A stretch of DNA of 64,000 bases from Paracoccus albus (GCF_027913035.1 NZ_CP115775.1:2046001-2110000), one strand, 5' to 3'. Shown: positions 37,252-48,542, counted from the stretch's first letter. Made by a program: numbers and translations. The notes: generated by a model not told the origin, from the sequence alone.

Positions 37252-38616
37252 ATGGCCCAACCGCAAAGCTGGGAAAAGCGCGCCGAGGAATTCAGCTTCT
37301 ACGGCTTCACCGACCTGCCGAGCGTCCATGAACGCGGCACCGTCGTCGTCACACATGGCGAAGGTCCCTATGTCGTAGACACGAATGGCAAACGCTATCT
37401 GGATGCCAATTCGGGCCTTTGGAACATGGTCGCAGGTTTCGACCATCAAGGGTTGGCCGACGCTGCCAAGGCGCAATATGACCGCTTCCCCGGCTATCAC
37501 GCCTTTTTCGGGCGCATGTCCGATCAGACGGTGATGCTGTCGGAAAAGCTGATCGAGGTCTCGCCCTTCGAGCGCGGCAAGGTTTTCTACACGAATTCCG
37601 GTTCCGAGGCGAATGATACGCTGGTGAAGATGCTGTGGTTTCTGGGCGGTGCCGAGGATAAGCCGCAGCGCCGCAAGATCCTGACCCGCAAATCGGCTTA
37701 TCACGGCGTGACTGCTGTCTCCGCCTCCATGACCGGCAAGCCCTATAATGAGGTTTTCGGTCTGCCGCTGGACGGGTTCATTCACCTCACCTGCCCGCAT
37801 TACTGGCGTGAAGGGCAAGAGGGCGAAACCGAAGAACAGTTCACCCAGCGGCTGGCGAAAGAGCTTGAAGACATCATCGCCCGCGAAGGTGCCGATACGA
37901 TTGCCGCCTTCGTCGCCGAACCCGTGATGGGCGCCGGTGGTGTTATCCCGCCTTCCAAAGGTTATTTTCAGGCGGTTCAGCCAATCCTGAAAAAGCATGG
38001 TATTCCGCTGGTCTCTGACGAGGTCATCTGCGGCTTCGGGCGCACCGGAAACACCTGGGGCTGCGAAACCTACGATTTCGTGCCCGACGCGATCATTTCG
38101 TCCAAGAACATCACCGCCGGGCTGTTCCCGATGGGCGCGGTCATCCTTGGCCCTGAATTGTCGGACCGTCTGGACGCCGCTGCCGAAGCGATCGAAGAAT
38201 TTCCGCATGGCTTCACCGCCTCCGGCCATCCGGTCGGCTGCGCCATTGCGCTGAAAGCCATCGACGTCGTCATGAATGAAGGGTTGGCCGATAACGTCAA
38301 ACGCCTGGCCCCCCGCATGGAAGAGGGGCTGCGTGGGATCATGGAACGCTCGAACAATATCGGCGAGCTGCGCGGCGTCGGTTATATGTGGGCGCTCGAA
38401 GCCTGCCTTGACCCGGCGACGAAAACGCCCTTTGACGGCAAGCTTTCCGTCAGCGAACGCATTGCCAATACCTGCACCGATATGGGCCTGATCTGCCGGC
38501 CGCTTGGCCAGTCCATCGTGCTGTGCCCGCCATTCATCCTGACCGAAGCGCAGATGGATGAGATGTTCGAGAAGCTGGAAAAGGCGCTGAACAAGGTCTT
38601 TGCCGAGGTCGCGTGA
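37252..38616 (+). CDS. Class III omega-amino acid:pyruvate aminotransferase
   Basis: A 454-residue fold-type I PLP transaminase. Key features: GLWNMVAGFDHQGLADA, YTNSGSEANDTLVKM (phosphate-binding), KSAYHGVTAVSASMTGKP, AFVAEPVMGAGGVIPPSKGYF, SDEVICGFGRTGNTWG with the PLP-aspartate, and the Schiff-base lysine K285 in ISSKNITAG. The numbering agrees with the omega-transaminase described from Paracoccus denitrificans, which uses beta-alanine, amines and related donors. CAGGAGATCATC precedes the ATG. A disrupted methyltransferase overlaps its stop downstream. Confidence 0.88.
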   Translation: MAQPQSWEKRAEEFSFYGFTDLPSVHERGTVVVTHGEGPYVVDTNGKRYLDANSGLWNMVAGFDHQGLADAAKAQYDRFPGYHAFFGRMSDQTVMLSEKLIEVSPFERGKVFYTNSGSEANDTLVKMLWFLGGAEDKPQRRKILTRKSAYHGVTAVSASMTGKPYNEVFGLPLDGFIHLTCPHYWREGQEGETEEQFTQRLAKELEDIIAREGADTIAAFVAEPVMGAGGVIPPSKGYFQAVQPILKKHGIPLVSDEVICGFGRTGNTWGCETYDFVPDAIISSKNITAGLFPMGAVILGPELSDRLDAAAEAIEEFPHGFTASGHPVGCAIALKAIDVVMNEGLADNVKRLAPRMEEGLRGIMERSNNIGELRGVGYMWALEACLDPATKTPFDGKLSVSERIANTCTDMGLICRPLGQSIVLCPPFILTEAQMDEMFEKLEKALNKVFAEVA

Positions 38617-38806
38617 CCGAAAATCCGGCCCTTCGGATTTATACCGAACATGCCAATGCCCCGGAAGAGGCATTGGCACCCGTCCTTGATCTGCTGCCGA
38701 GGGCGCCGTCCCGCATTGCCGATATTGGCGCAAGACCGACCCGATCCAAGAGCAAAACAAACTGGACGGCGTCCATTGGATCTGGCTGGCTCTGAGCCGC
38801 TCCTAA
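38613..38806 (+). pseudogene. Methyltransferase remnant with its middle deleted
   Basis: Starting at ATG 38613, overlapping the stop of the aminotransferase gene, the first ~40 codons read MTENPALRIYTEHANAPEEAL...SRIADIGA, the N-terminus and motif I lead-in of a class I SAM methyltransferase common beside such genes. The next expected residues (G-T-G) are missing. In another frame the following bases encode KLDGVHWIWLALSRS and a stop at 38804-38806, plausible for the C-terminus of the same family. So about 130-150 residues appear to be lost, with a frame change. Reading straight through gives only 60 residues. Confidence 0.6.
38651..38678. repeat. Perfect 10-bp inverted repeat
   Basis: TGCCAATGCC (38651-38660) pairs with GGCATTGGCA (38669-38678) over an 8-base centre. 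It lies within the methyltransferase remnant shortly after the aminotransferase. No T-run follows on either strand. Confidence 0.5.
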
Positions 38807-38822
38807 CGCCACGTCAATCAGC

Positions 38823-40976
38823 TTATCTTGTCCAACGTCGCTTGCCCGCCACCTCGGCTGCCGTGATCCAGGCTAGATTTTCGTCATCATGGTGAATCGC
38901 AACAGATCCGCTTTTTCGAAGAGCCTGCAAATCCAGCAGAATGCAACGGCCGCCAAGCGGCGCAATCTCACGATCGGAGACGATGATATCCACAAGATCA
39001 CACTCGCGCGCCGCAGCCTCCTCTGATCCCTTGCCGGTCAGATGCAAAATCTCGACACTGCCGAGCGTCGCGCGTCGCTCCTTGACCGGTCCGGACCAGC
39101 CCTGCCGCTTGGCGGCGTCAGCCTGAGCAATCAGATCACCATCCTTCTCCAGCCATTCCCCGACCGTGAATGCACCACCCTTGGCCTTGGAGAGGGCACG
39201 CCCGCTTGCCGTCATGATCCCGACCGCATCGCCCTGACGAGATATCAGTACATACGGACGAGCCGTCATCAGCCAGAGCGCGGTCGAAACGAGCAACATC
39301 GCGCCACCCGCCCATATCCGCGCATTGCGCCATGCCGGAACATCGCCACGCCACCCCAGAACGGCCATCATCGCGCCGCCACCCATCAGCGGCAGGACCA
39401 GCGGGCCGGGCATGATGACAAAGCTGACCGCGCCGTTCAGGCTGGCGATCCATTCGCCAACGGCCAGCATCCACCGCGTCCCTAAACCCATCAGCCAAAG
39501 GGCCGGACCTTCCAGACCAAAGGGTGTCAGCAGTGCCGCCAGCGGTCCCATCGGCATGATAAGCGCGCCCGTGACCGGAACCACCAGCAGATTGGCCAGA
39601 ACGCCGTAATGGGCCATCCGGCTGAAATGCGCGGCAGCAATGGGCGAGGTTGCCATCCCTGCCAGCAAAGAGGTCAGAATCAGCAGAACAAGGGGGCGTA
39701 TCGGCCACGGCAGACCACGGCACCGCCGCTGCAAAGGGGGATAAATAACGACCAAAGCGACGGTCGCCGCAAAGCTCATCTGGAACCCAGGTGTCAGCAA
39801 AGCCTCGGGCGCGAGGGCAAGAATAAAAACGGCCGCAAGTGCGACGGTCCGAAGTGACAATGCACGCCGGTCAGCCAGTATCGCGCCAAGCATCACGGTG
39901 ACCATCAAAAACGCACGCTCTGTCGCCACGCCGCCACCGGACAGCCATAGATAGGCCCCCGCCGAAAGAATCGCGACGACAGCGCCCAGTTTATGCGCGG
40001 GAAAGGACTGTCCCCGACGACTTATGCATTGGAAAAGCACAGCAGCATATCGCGTCGCAGCATAGACGAATCCGGCCAGCATCCCCATGTGCAGACCCGA
40101 AATCGAAATGATGTGGAACAGGTTGGAATCGCGCATCATCTGGTTCGTCGCCTCGGCAATGCCGCTGCGGTCGCCTGTCATCAGCGCGGCCGCCAACGCA
40201 CCTGCCTGTCCGCCGATGCGCTGCTGCATTGCCGCCGAAAGCTGCATCCGCAGCCTGTGTAAACGCAACGCGCCACCCGGTTCCGGCGGGGCGGCGACCG
40301 TGACCGGCGCACGGGTATATCCTATCGCACCAAGGCTGGCGAACCATGCGCTGCGCCGGAAATCGAAACCGCCCGGCTCTGCCGGTCCCGGCGGCGGGCC
40401 AAGATGCCCGGTCAGCATGACATGCGTTCCGGGTGGCGGGGCATCGGTAGCTCCTGCGGGCAGCGATATACGCACGGTTTCCGGAATACGCCCCGGCGCG
40501 ATCCGCTCCAGTCGAGGACGATCCAGCGTCAGCCGGATTCGGTCGCGGGCAGAGCGGTCAACCCGGATGACGCGCCCCTCTATCGCGCCGTAATAGCGAA
40601 AGCCCAGCACAGGCGCTTCGACGCGCAACGCACGCAAACCGCAAAGCCCAAAGCCAATTGCGATACAGATCGCTGCAAAGCCGCCAAGCCGAAGCAAGGT
40701 AGCGTAACTTGGCAGATCAGGAGGCGCAAACCACAGAACCAGCCCGATCGCCAGCAGCGCCAGCGTGACACCATATTCGAGGGTTGAGGGCTGGGCAGGC
40801 AAAGCGAACCAGATGCCAATGCCCACAGCCATGTGAAACGGTGCCCAAGAGATCAGACCTGCCCGCTCCGTGACCGCGACCTGCACGCGGTCACTCTGTC
40901 GCCCCCGGCGCAGATGTCGCCATAGCTCCTGCCGATCCTGCCACGGAGCATGAACCACCGCTGCATCCGACGCCAT
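38823..40976 (-). CDS. ComEC/Rec2 family DNA-uptake channel protein
   Basis: A 717-residue polytopic protein. The N-terminal half contains the competence domain: HIISISGLHMGMLAGFVYAATRYA and AGAYLWLSGGGVATERAFLMV, the classical signature, with many helices. The periplasmic DUF4131-like part precedes (MTGDRSGIAEATNQMMRDSNLFH follows the RIGGQAG region). Family members carry transforming DNA into the cytoplasm; in Rhodobacterales this also serves uptake of gene-transfer-agent DNA. The C-terminus has a short, incomplete beta-lactamase-like domain with no HxHxDH motif, which is common in this group. Divergent from gltX. Confidence 0.9.
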   Translation of the reverse strand: MASDAAVVHAPWQDRQELWRHLRRGRQSDRVQVAVTERAGLISWAPFHMAVGIGIWFALPAQPSTLEYGVTLALLAIGLVLWFAPPDLPSYATLLRLGGFAAICIAIGFGLCGLRALRVEAPVLGFRYYGAIEGRVIRVDRSARDRIRLTLDRPRLERIAPGRIPETVRISLPAGATDAPPPGTHVMLTGHLGPPPGPAEPGGFDFRRSAWFASLGAIGYTRAPVTVAAPPEPGGALRLHRLRMQLSAAMQQRIGGQAGALAAALMTGDRSGIAEATNQMMRDSNLFHIISISGLHMGMLAGFVYAATRYAAVLFQCISRRGQSFPAHKLGAVVAILSAGAYLWLSGGGVATERAFLMVTVMLGAILADRRALSLRTVALAAVFILALAPEALLTPGFQMSFAATVALVVIYPPLQRRCRGLPWPIRPLVLLILTSLLAGMATSPIAAAHFSRMAHYGVLANLLVVPVTGALIMPMGPLAALLTPFGLEGPALWLMGLGTRWMLAVGEWIASLNGAVSFVIMPGPLVLPLMGGGAMMAVLGWRGDVPAWRNARIWAGGAMLLVSTALWLMTARPYVLISRQGDAVGIMTASGRALSKAKGGAFTVGEWLEKDGDLIAQADAAKRQGWSGPVKERRATLGSVEILHLTGKGSEEAAARECDLVDIIVSDREIAPLGGRCILLDLQALRKSGSVAIHHDDENLAWITAAEVAGKRRWTR

Positions 40977-41087
40977 TGTCCTTTACCGGCCCTTTCGCTA
41001 TCCCTCACGGCGACACTAGACCCACACTTGTTGAGAATTGGTTAAGGCCCGGCGCCGGGCAAACCAATGCTTTCGAAAGGCCCCGAC

Positions 41088-42476
41088 ATGACAGACGCCA
41101 AGCCCGTCATCACCCGCTTTGCGCCCTCTCCCACCGGCTATCTTCATATCGGGGGGGCCCGCACCGCGCTGTTCAACTGGCTGTATGCGCGTGGGCGCGG
41201 CGGCAAGTTTCTGCTGCGGATCGAGGATACGGATCGCGCGCGTTCGACGCCCGAGGCGACAGAGGCCATTCTGGAGGGGCTGACATGGCTTGGCCTGGAC
41301 TGGGATGGGGAACCGGTCAGCCAGTTCGCCCGCGCCGACCGCCATGCCGCGGTGGCACGCGAGATGCTGGAAAACGGCCATGCCTATCGCTGCTACGCCA
41401 CAGCAGAGGAAATCGCCGCTTGGCGTGAGGCGAACCCGAACAAGCCCTACCAGTCCCCTTGGCGCGACAGTGAACAGCAGTCTGACGCAGCATATGCAGT
41501 GCGGTTGCGCGCCCCACGCGAAGGCGAGACGATCATCAATGACGCGGTTCAGGGTGACGTTACGTTCCGCAACGATCAGCTCGACGACATGGTGCTGCTG
41601 CGCAGCGACGGCAGCCCGACCTATATGCATGCAGTCGTCGTCGACGACCACGATATGGGGGTAACACATGTCATTCGCGGCGACGATCACCTGACCAATG
41701 CCGCCCGTCAGGCACAGATCTATGACGCAATGGGCTGGGAACGCCCGGTTTTCGCCCATATCCCGCTGATCCACGGCACCGATGGCAAAAAACTGTCGAA
41801 GCGTCACGGCGCTGTCGGGTTGCACGAATATGCGTCACTCGGCTACCCGCCCGAGGCGATGCGGAACTACCTTGCACGCCTTGGCTGGGCACATGGCGAT
41901 GATGAGTTGTTCAGCGATGATCAGGCCCTGGAATGGTTTGATCTCAAAGGCATAGGAAAAGCACCTGCCCGTCTGGACTTCAAAAAGCTGGAGCATGTTT
42001 CAAGCTGGCATATCGCTCAGATGGACGATGACAAGCTGATGTCCGAACTGGATGGATTTCTTTCGGCAAGCGGCCTGCCCGCCCTGAACGCAACGCAATC
42101 CGAAAGACTGAAGAAAATACTGCCAGTGCTGAAAGAAAAGGCCAAAACGCTGCCGGCCTTGCTGGAACAGGGGCATTTCGCGCTGATCGAACGTCCTGTC
42201 GAACCCGATGAAAAGGCATCGGGAAACCTGGACTCGGTATCCCGTGGTATGCTGTCGGAATTGACTGCCGCACTGCAGCATGATAATTGGACGCGTGATG
42301 AGCTGGAGCAGGCTGCAAAAGCAGTAGCGGAAAAGCACGGAATCGGCCTCGGCAAGATTGCGGCACCGCTGCGTGCCGCACTGGCCGGGAAGACTTCGAC
42401 CCCCAGCGTGTTCGACATGATGCTTGCGCTTGGCCGTGAAGAGGCCCTTGCGCGGCTGGAAGATCAAGTGGGCTGA
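41088..42476 (+). CDS. gltX: Glutamyl-tRNA synthetase
   Basis: GltX charges tRNA-Glu. The 462-residue class I synthetase starts [36 protein letters not shown], containing the HIGH signature as LHIGG, then [13 protein letters not shown], and the KMSKS-like [15 protein letters not shown] at ~residue 238. The C-terminal anticodon-binding half is complete. ATG 41088 follows GAAAGG; the frame start at 41067 is longer by seven. The presence of LSKRH places it as the discriminating or non-discriminating bacterial type; which one is not readable here. Confidence 0.96.
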   Translation: MTDAKPVITRFAPSPTGYLHIGGARTALFNWLYARGRGGKFLLRIEDTDRARSTPEATEAILEGLTWLGLDWDGEPVSQFARADRHAAVAREMLENGHAYRCYATAEEIAAWREANPNKPYQSPWRDSEQQSDAAYAVRLRAPREGETIINDAVQGDVTFRNDQLDDMVLLRSDGSPTYMHAVVVDDHDMGVTHVIRGDDHLTNAARQAQIYDAMGWERPVFAHIPLIHGTDGKKLSKRHGAVGLHEYASLGYPPEAMRNYLARLGWAHGDDELFSDDQALEWFDLKGIGKAPARLDFKKLEHVSSWHIAQMDDDKLMSELDGFLSASGLPALNATQSERLKKILPVLKEKAKTLPALLEQGHFALIERPVEPDEKASGNLDSVSRGMLSELTAALQHDNWTRDELEQAAKAVAEKHGIGLGKIAAPLRAALAGKTSTPSVFDMMLALGREEALARLEDQVG

Positions 42477-42533
42477 CCCGCCCACCCCCACGCCCGGCGC
42501 CAATCCGCGTCGGCCTAAGCGAAGGAAACCGGA

Positions 42534-43826
42534 ATGGCTGAAAAAAAACCTGCTATCCTGTCCGTCAACGGCAAAGAAATAGAGCTTCCCGTGCTCACGC
42601 CGACGTCGGGGCCGGAATGTCTCGATATCCGTAAACTCTACGGTCAGGGCGATGTTTTCACCTATGATCCCGGCTTCACCTCGACGGCATCCTGCGATTC
42701 GACGATCACCTTCATCGATGGCGACAAGGGTGAGCTTTGGTATCGCGGCTACCCGATCGAACAATTGGCAGAGCAGTCGAATTACCTCGAAGTCTGTTAC
42801 CTGCTGCTTTACGGCGAGCTGCCGGACAAAGGCCAGCTGGAGGATTTCGTGAACCGTGTGACAAATCACACCATGGTTCACGAGCAGATGAACAACTTCT
42901 TCCGTGGCTTCCGCCGTGACGCACACCCGATGGCAACCATGGTCGGTGTCGTCGGCGCGATGTCGGCCTTCTACCACGATTCGACCGACATCAACGATCC
43001 TTGGCAGCGTGAGGTCGCGGCCATCCGCCTGATCGCCAAGCTGCCGACGATCGCGGCGATGGCTTATAAATATTCAGTCGGTCAGCCCTTCGTTTACCCG
43101 AACAACGAGCTGGATTACGCCTCGAACTTCCTGAACATGTGTTTCTCGGTCCCGGCCGCGAAATACAATGTCGATCCTGCACTGGCCAAGGCAATGGACC
43201 GTATCTTCACGCTCCATGCCGATCACGAACAGAACGCCTCGACCTCGACCGTGCGTCTGGCCGGCTCGTCCGGGGCTAACCCGTTTGCCTGTATCGCTGC
43301 CGGTATTGCCTGCCTTTGGGGTCCGGCGCATGGCGGTGCAAACCAGGCCGCGTTGGAAATGCTGCAGGAAATCGGCACGGTCGATCAGATCCCGGAATAT
43401 ATCCGGCGCGCAAAGGACAAAGACGATCCGTTCCGTCTGATGGGCTTTGGCCACCGCGTGTATAAGAACTTCGATCCGCGCGCCAAAGTTATGAAGGAAT
43501 CCGCTGACGAGGTGCTGGACCTGTTGGGTATCGAAAACAACGAAACCCTGAAAGTCGCCAAGGAACTGGAAAAGATCGCGCTTGAGGACGAATACTTCGT
43601 TTCCAAGAAGCTCTATCCGAACGTGGACTTCTATTCCGGTATCATTCTGTCGGCCATGGGTTTCCCGACCTCGATGTTTACGCCGATCTTCGCACTGTCG
43701 CGCACCGTCGGTTGGATCTCACAATGGAAAGAGATGCTGTCGGACCCGCAGAACAAGATTGGTCGTCCGCGTCAGCTTTATGTCGGCTCGGAAAAGCGGG
43801 AATATGTCCCGGTCGGCAAGCGCTGA
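42534..43826 (+). CDS. gltA: Citrate synthase
   Basis: Citrate synthase condenses acetyl-CoA and oxaloacetate. The 430-residue hexameric-type enzyme shows [87 protein letters not shown] (catalytic His), and [19 protein letters not shown] (second His), with [14 protein letters not shown] and WISQWKEM near the end. It follows gltX by 57 bases and ends at a strong terminator. Confidence 0.98.
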   Translation: MAEKKPAILSVNGKEIELPVLTPTSGPECLDIRKLYGQGDVFTYDPGFTSTASCDSTITFIDGDKGELWYRGYPIEQLAEQSNYLEVCYLLLYGELPDKGQLEDFVNRVTNHTMVHEQMNNFFRGFRRDAHPMATMVGVVGAMSAFYHDSTDINDPWQREVAAIRLIAKLPTIAAMAYKYSVGQPFVYPNNELDYASNFLNMCFSVPAAKYNVDPALAKAMDRIFTLHADHEQNASTSTVRLAGSSGANPFACIAAGIACLWGPAHGGANQAALEMLQEIGTVDQIPEYIRRAKDKDDPFRLMGFGHRVYKNFDPRAKVMKESADEVLDLLGIENNETLKVAKELEKIALEDEYFVSKKLYPNVDFYSGIILSAMGFPTSMFTPIFALSRTVGWISQWKEMLSDPQNKIGRPRQLYVGSEKREYVPVGKR

Positions 43827-43846
43827 TCAGAACGCCAATGCGTTAC

Positions 43847-43880
43847 GAAAGGCCCGGGGGTTGCCCGGGCCTTTTCTTTT
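43847..43880 (+). terminator. Rho-independent terminator of gltA
   Basis: AAAGGCCCGGG (43848-43858) pairs with CCCGGGCCTTT (43864-43874), loop GGTTG, then TCTTTT. It lies about 20 bases past gltA. Confidence 0.9.
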
Positions 43881-43910
43881 GGGCTGGCCGTCATCGTCAG
43901 ACTGCCCAAA

Positions 43911-43939
43911 GAAAAACGCCGCCCCGAAGGACGGCGTTG
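43911..43939 (-). terminator. Rho-independent terminator of bioY
   Basis: On the minus strand AACGCCG (from 43938) pairs with CGGCGTT (to 43915) around a CCTTCGGGG-containing centre, followed by TTTC. It lies just past the bioY stop, so gltA and bioY each have their own terminator in this convergent gap. Confidence 0.8.
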
Positions 43940-43958
43940 TGGTTGATTGCCTGCCCGT

Positions 43959-44516
43959 TCAACGACGCTCAAACAGCGACCAGCCACCTTTCACGGCCAT
44001 AGCGGCGATCACGGCCTTGACCACGGCGCCGATCAGGAAGGGCACCATGCCGGCCATCGCAGCCGCCTGCCAGTCCAGACCCGTTACCACCTTCAGCGCA
44101 GCAACGCCGGGAATGAACAGCAGCAGCGCGGGGATGAAGGCGGCCAGGAAAAGGCGACCGAAGCCACGGTCAAAGCCGCGCTCGACCATCCAGCCGGTCA
44201 TCCATGCCATGCCGACAAAGCCGAACAGGAATCCCGAGGTCGGCCCCATCATATAGACTGGGCCTGCACCGCCATTGGTAAAGACCGGCAGACCCATTGC
44301 GCCCTCTGCCAGATAGGCGATCAGCGTCACGGCTGCCAATCGCGAACCGTAGGTCAGACCGATCAGCGAGATTGCCAGTGTCTGCAGCGTCATCGGAACC
44401 GGGAACATTGGAACCGCAATTTGTGCAGAGATCGCCAGCAGGACCGTGCCTGCCAGAACCAGAACTGCATTCATCAATAGCGACCGGCTTGGCAGCGCGG
44501 CTTGGGTAAGTGTCAT
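43959..44516 (-). CDS. bioY: Biotin transporter substrate-binding subunit BioY
   Basis: The S component of an energy-coupling-factor biotin importer, which may work alone or with BioM/BioN. The 185-residue product has six hydrophobic segments, VPMFPVPMTLQTLAISLIGLTYGSRLAAVTLIAYLAEGAMGLPVFTNGGAGPVYMMGPTSGFLFGFV being the BioY core with the biotin-contact region. No bioM or bioN is beside it. No TTATA-type BioR site was seen upstream. Confidence 0.93.
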   Translation of the reverse strand: MTLTQAALPSRSLLMNAVLVLAGTVLLAISAQIAVPMFPVPMTLQTLAISLIGLTYGSRLAAVTLIAYLAEGAMGLPVFTNGGAGPVYMMGPTSGFLFGFVGMAWMTGWMVERGFDRGFGRLFLAAFIPALLLFIPGVAALKVVTGLDWQAAAMAGMVPFLIGAVVKAVIAAMAVKGGWSLFERR

Positions 44517-44627
44517 GGGACTGCCCTCTTGGAAATATCGTCGCAGCAGATCATGCCGTTTCGAGAAAAAAAGTCAAACAAATTGCCCTTCTTGCGCTTG
44601 TCTGATTGCTATGCGACAGCATCGCGC

Positions 44628-45290
44628 ATGGATCAGGAAAACCGTAAAACAGCGCTCGTCACCGGCGCATCGCGCGGCCTTGGTGCCGCAATGGCCGAGG
44701 CGCTTGGGGCAAACGGCTATCATGTCATCGCGGTCGCGCGAACGACCGGCGCCCTGGAAGAACTGGACGATCGCATTCGCGCAGCAGGTAGCCAGTCAGC
44801 CACGCTGGCACCGATGGACGTCAATGAGGCCCCGGCGATGATGCAACTTGCGGCGGCAATTGCCGAACGCTGGGGTGGGCTGAACCTTTGGGTGCATACC
44901 GCTATCCATGCCGCCCCCCTGTCGCCCGCCGGGCACGTCGATGCCAAGGATTGGGCGAAGTCCTTTGCCACCAACGCCACGGCAACGCAGAACCTGATCG
45001 GGCTGATAGAGCCGCTTCTGCAAAGCCGCAAGGGCGTCGCAGTGATCCCCGATGATAAGCGCGCAGGGCAGCGTTTCTTCAGTGCCTATGGGGCCAGCAA
45101 GGCGGCGCAAATGGCCGTCGCGAAAAGTTGGCAGGCGGAATCCGAAAGGCTCGGCCCGAAAGTTCTGTTGCCCGAGCCTGCGCCCATGCCGACCGCCACA
45201 CGCGCCCGCTTCTTCCCCGGCGAAGATCGCAACCCACTCAGCCCCTGCAAGACAGAGGCGGAGAAGATCATCGCACTGATTTCCGGCTGA
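44628..45290 (+). CDS. Short-chain dehydrogenase/reductase (SDR)
   Basis: A 220-residue Rossmann oxidoreductase. TGASRGLGAAMAEAL is the nucleotide-binding glycine motif, FATNATATQNLIGLIEPLL holds the N-A-T structural asparagine, and YGASKAAQMAVAKSW the catalytic Y-x-x-x-K. The usual catalytic serine segment (V-x-x-S-S) reads VAVIPDDKRAG, without a serine, so activity is uncertain. ATG 44628; the longer frame is AT-rich and unconserved. It starts 111 bases after divergent bioY and abuts the convergent lectin gene with no gap. Confidence 0.8.
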   Translation: MDQENRKTALVTGASRGLGAAMAEALGANGYHVIAVARTTGALEELDDRIRAAGSQSATLAPMDVNEAPAMMQLAAAIAERWGGLNLWVHTAIHAAPLSPAGHVDAKDWAKSFATNATATQNLIGLIEPLLQSRKGVAVIPDDKRAGQRFFSAYGASKAAQMAVAKSWQAESERLGPKVLLPEPAPMPTATRARFFPGEDRNPLSPCKTEAEKIIALISG

Positions 45291-45638
45291 TCAGAGGTCA
45301 AAATCCTCTTCAAATGTCACCGGGCCGATGGCGAGCCAATCGACCCTGATTCTGGCGACACGCGTGTTGCCCCATGTCGAAAAGACAATCGAAAACCCTT
45401 CCGGGCCGATCTCTTTGGTATGCATTTCGACACGCTGGTTCGCGCCGGCGTGGATATCCCACATCGAAAAGCCGACATGCACAGCGGGCGCGTCCCGAAA
45501 GCTGTCGTCGAACCTGATGTGGTGCAGATGCTCTCTCTGGCCCGAACCGGTCCACATTTCGCTGCCTTCTTCGAAATCCGAAAACAAAACTTCGGACCCC
45601 TGACAGATACCAACCGCATGATGACCAATACGCTTCAT
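45291..45638 (-). CDS. H-type lectin domain protein
   Basis: A 115-residue protein of the H-type lectin (discoidin-II-like) fold: VLFSDFEEGSEMWTGSGQREHLHHIRFDDSFRDAPAVHVGFSMWDIHAGANQRVEMHTKEIGPEGFSIVFSTWGNTRVARIRVDWLAIG contains the family's F-x-x-x-F-x-x-x-P-x-V-x-V-G-F, N-x-R, G-F-x-I-x-F-x-T-W-x-x-T and V-x-W-L-A-x-G blocks. There is no signal peptide. Such domains bind GalNAc in snail lectin; ligand here is unknown. ATG 45638 follows GAGGGGAAC. It lies right after the atp operon but beyond its terminator. Confidence 0.8.
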   Translation of the reverse strand: MKRIGHHAVGICQGSEVLFSDFEEGSEMWTGSGQREHLHHIRFDDSFRDAPAVHVGFSMWDIHAGANQRVEMHTKEIGPEGFSIVFSTWGNTRVARIRVDWLAIGPVTFEEDFDL

Positions 45639-45680
45639 TTGTTCCCCTCTCCGAGGGTATAAATGTAAGCTATAGCCAGA

Positions 45681-45706
45681 AAAAGAAAACCCCGGAAAAT
45701 CCGGGG
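45681..45706 (-). terminator. Rho-independent terminator of the atp operon
   Basis: On the minus strand CCCCGG, loop ATTTT, CCGGGG, then TTTTCTTTTT. It begins 23 bases after the atpC stop and stands between atpC and the lectin gene. Confidence 0.9.
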
Positions 45707-45728
45707 CTCTCAACAACTTAGGCGATTT

Positions 45729-46184
45729 TTAGCGTGGAACGCTGGACGAGTTCGGATCCAGACCGATATGAGAGCCAAGGGCCTCCATATCCGCCAGAAG
45801 CTTGACCGCCGCCGCAACCGCCGTTTCGGCCGCGCCGCTTTTCTCTTCCCGTGCCTCTGCCGCTTCTTTCTTGCGGATGGCAGTGCGCATCATGTCGTCA
45901 AAGACTTCCTGCGTCATTTCGCTGCGTTCGCGGCCAATTTCTGCCAGAAGCGAGATCGAGTCATTGTTGATCTCGGCAAAGCCGCCGGAGATCGCGAATT
46001 CATGTTCCGACCCCTTATCGTCGACGACAGTGACCAGACCGGGGCGCAGGTTGACGATAGCGGGCGTATGGCCCGGCATCGCTGCCAGGTCCCCATCGGC
46101 ACCGGGCAAGCGAACCTCGCGCACGGGAACGGACATCAGGTTCCGTTCCGGTGCAACAAGGTCGAACTGCATGGTATCAGCCAT
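45729..46184 (-). CDS. atpC: ATP synthase F1 subunit epsilon
   Basis: The epsilon subunit couples rotation and can inhibit ATP hydrolysis. The 151-residue product starts MADTMQFDLVAPERNLMSVPVREVRLPGADGDLAAMPGHTPAIVNLRPG, with GGFAEINNDSISLLAE closing the beta-sandwich. The C-terminal helical part is Ala/Glu-rich and variable. 9 bases after atpD; last gene of the operon. Confidence 0.96.
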   Translation of the reverse strand: MADTMQFDLVAPERNLMSVPVREVRLPGADGDLAAMPGHTPAIVNLRPGLVTVVDDKGSEHEFAISGGFAEINNDSISLLAEIGRERSEMTQEVFDDMMRTAIRKKEAAEAREEKSGAAETAVAAAVKLLADMEALGSHIGLDPNSSSVPR

Positions 46185-46193
46185 GACGCCCCC

Positions 46194-47636
<1,443 letters not shown>

Positions 47637-47642
47637 TTACGG

Positions 47643-48530
47643 TCAGAGCGCCTCGGCGCCCGAAATGATTTCGATGAGTTCCTTGGTGATCGCAGCCTGA
47701 CGCGAGCGGTTATACTCGGTTTCAAGCCGGCTGATCATGTCGCCCGCATTGCGCGTGGCGTTGTCCATGGCGGTCATGCGCGCGCCCTGTTCGGATGCGG
47801 CGTTTTCCAGAAGCGCGGTGAAGATCTGGGTGGCGACGGCACGCGGCAGCAGCTCGGCCAGAATGACTTCCTCACCCGGTTCGTAATCGTATTCGGCCGA
47901 GACCGAATCCGCGATTTCCTGATCCTCGGCGGTTTCGATCACCGCAGGGATGATCTGACGCGCGGTCGGGACCTGGCTGATCACCGATTCAAAGCGGTTG
48001 TAGAACAGGGTGGCGACGTCGAAATCGCCGGTCTCGAAACGGTCGAGCACATCATCGGCAATGTCGCGTGCATGTTCATAACCAAGGCGCTTCACCTCGG
48101 ACATGTCGACATGGTTCACGAAAGCCTGACTGTACTCGCGCTTCAGCTGCTCGCGGCCCTTCTTGCCGACGGTCAGGATGGTGACATCCTTGCCCTCGCC
48201 GCGAAGCTTCACGGCGTGCTGACGCGCCAGCTTGACGATGGAGGAGTTGAAGCCCCCCGCCAGACCGCGTTCCGAGGTCAGCACGACCAGCAGGTGACGC
48301 TTGTCATCGCCGGTTCCGGCCAGCAGCTTCGGCGCAGTGTCCGAACCCGATGCCTTTTCAGCCAGCCCCGCCATGACCGCATTCATGCGGTCGGCATAGG
48401 GACGCGCCTGCTGGGCAGCTTCCTCGGCCCGCCGCAGCTTGGCTGCGGCGACCATCTGCATCGCCTTGGTGATCTTCCGCGTCGATTTGACGCTGTTGAT
48501 CCGGTTTTTAAGATCCTTGAGGCTGGGCAT
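47643..48530 (-). CDS. atpG: ATP synthase F1 subunit gamma
   Basis: The central stalk subunit, 295 residues. N-terminal [37 protein letters not shown] and C-terminal [54 protein letters not shown] are the paired coiled-coil helices; [17 protein letters not shown] is the conserved middle. 12 bases after atpA. Confidence 0.98.
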   Translation of the reverse strand: MPSLKDLKNRINSVKSTRKITKAMQMVAAAKLRRAEEAAQQARPYADRMNAVMAGLAEKASGSDTAPKLLAGTGDDKRHLLVVLTSERGLAGGFNSSIVKLARQHAVKLRGEGKDVTILTVGKKGREQLKREYSQAFVNHVDMSEVKRLGYEHARDIADDVLDRFETGDFDVATLFYNRFESVISQVPTARQIIPAVIETAEDQEIADSVSAEYDYEPGEEVILAELLPRAVATQIFTALLENAASEQGARMTAMDNATRNAGDMISRLETEYNRSRQAAITKELIEIISGAEAL

Positions 48531-48542
48531 CTATCCCTCCTC

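Noticed and set aside
37093..38760. A 555-codon frame on the minus strand
   Set aside because: Antisense to the omega-aminotransferase, whose motifs are complete on the plus strand.
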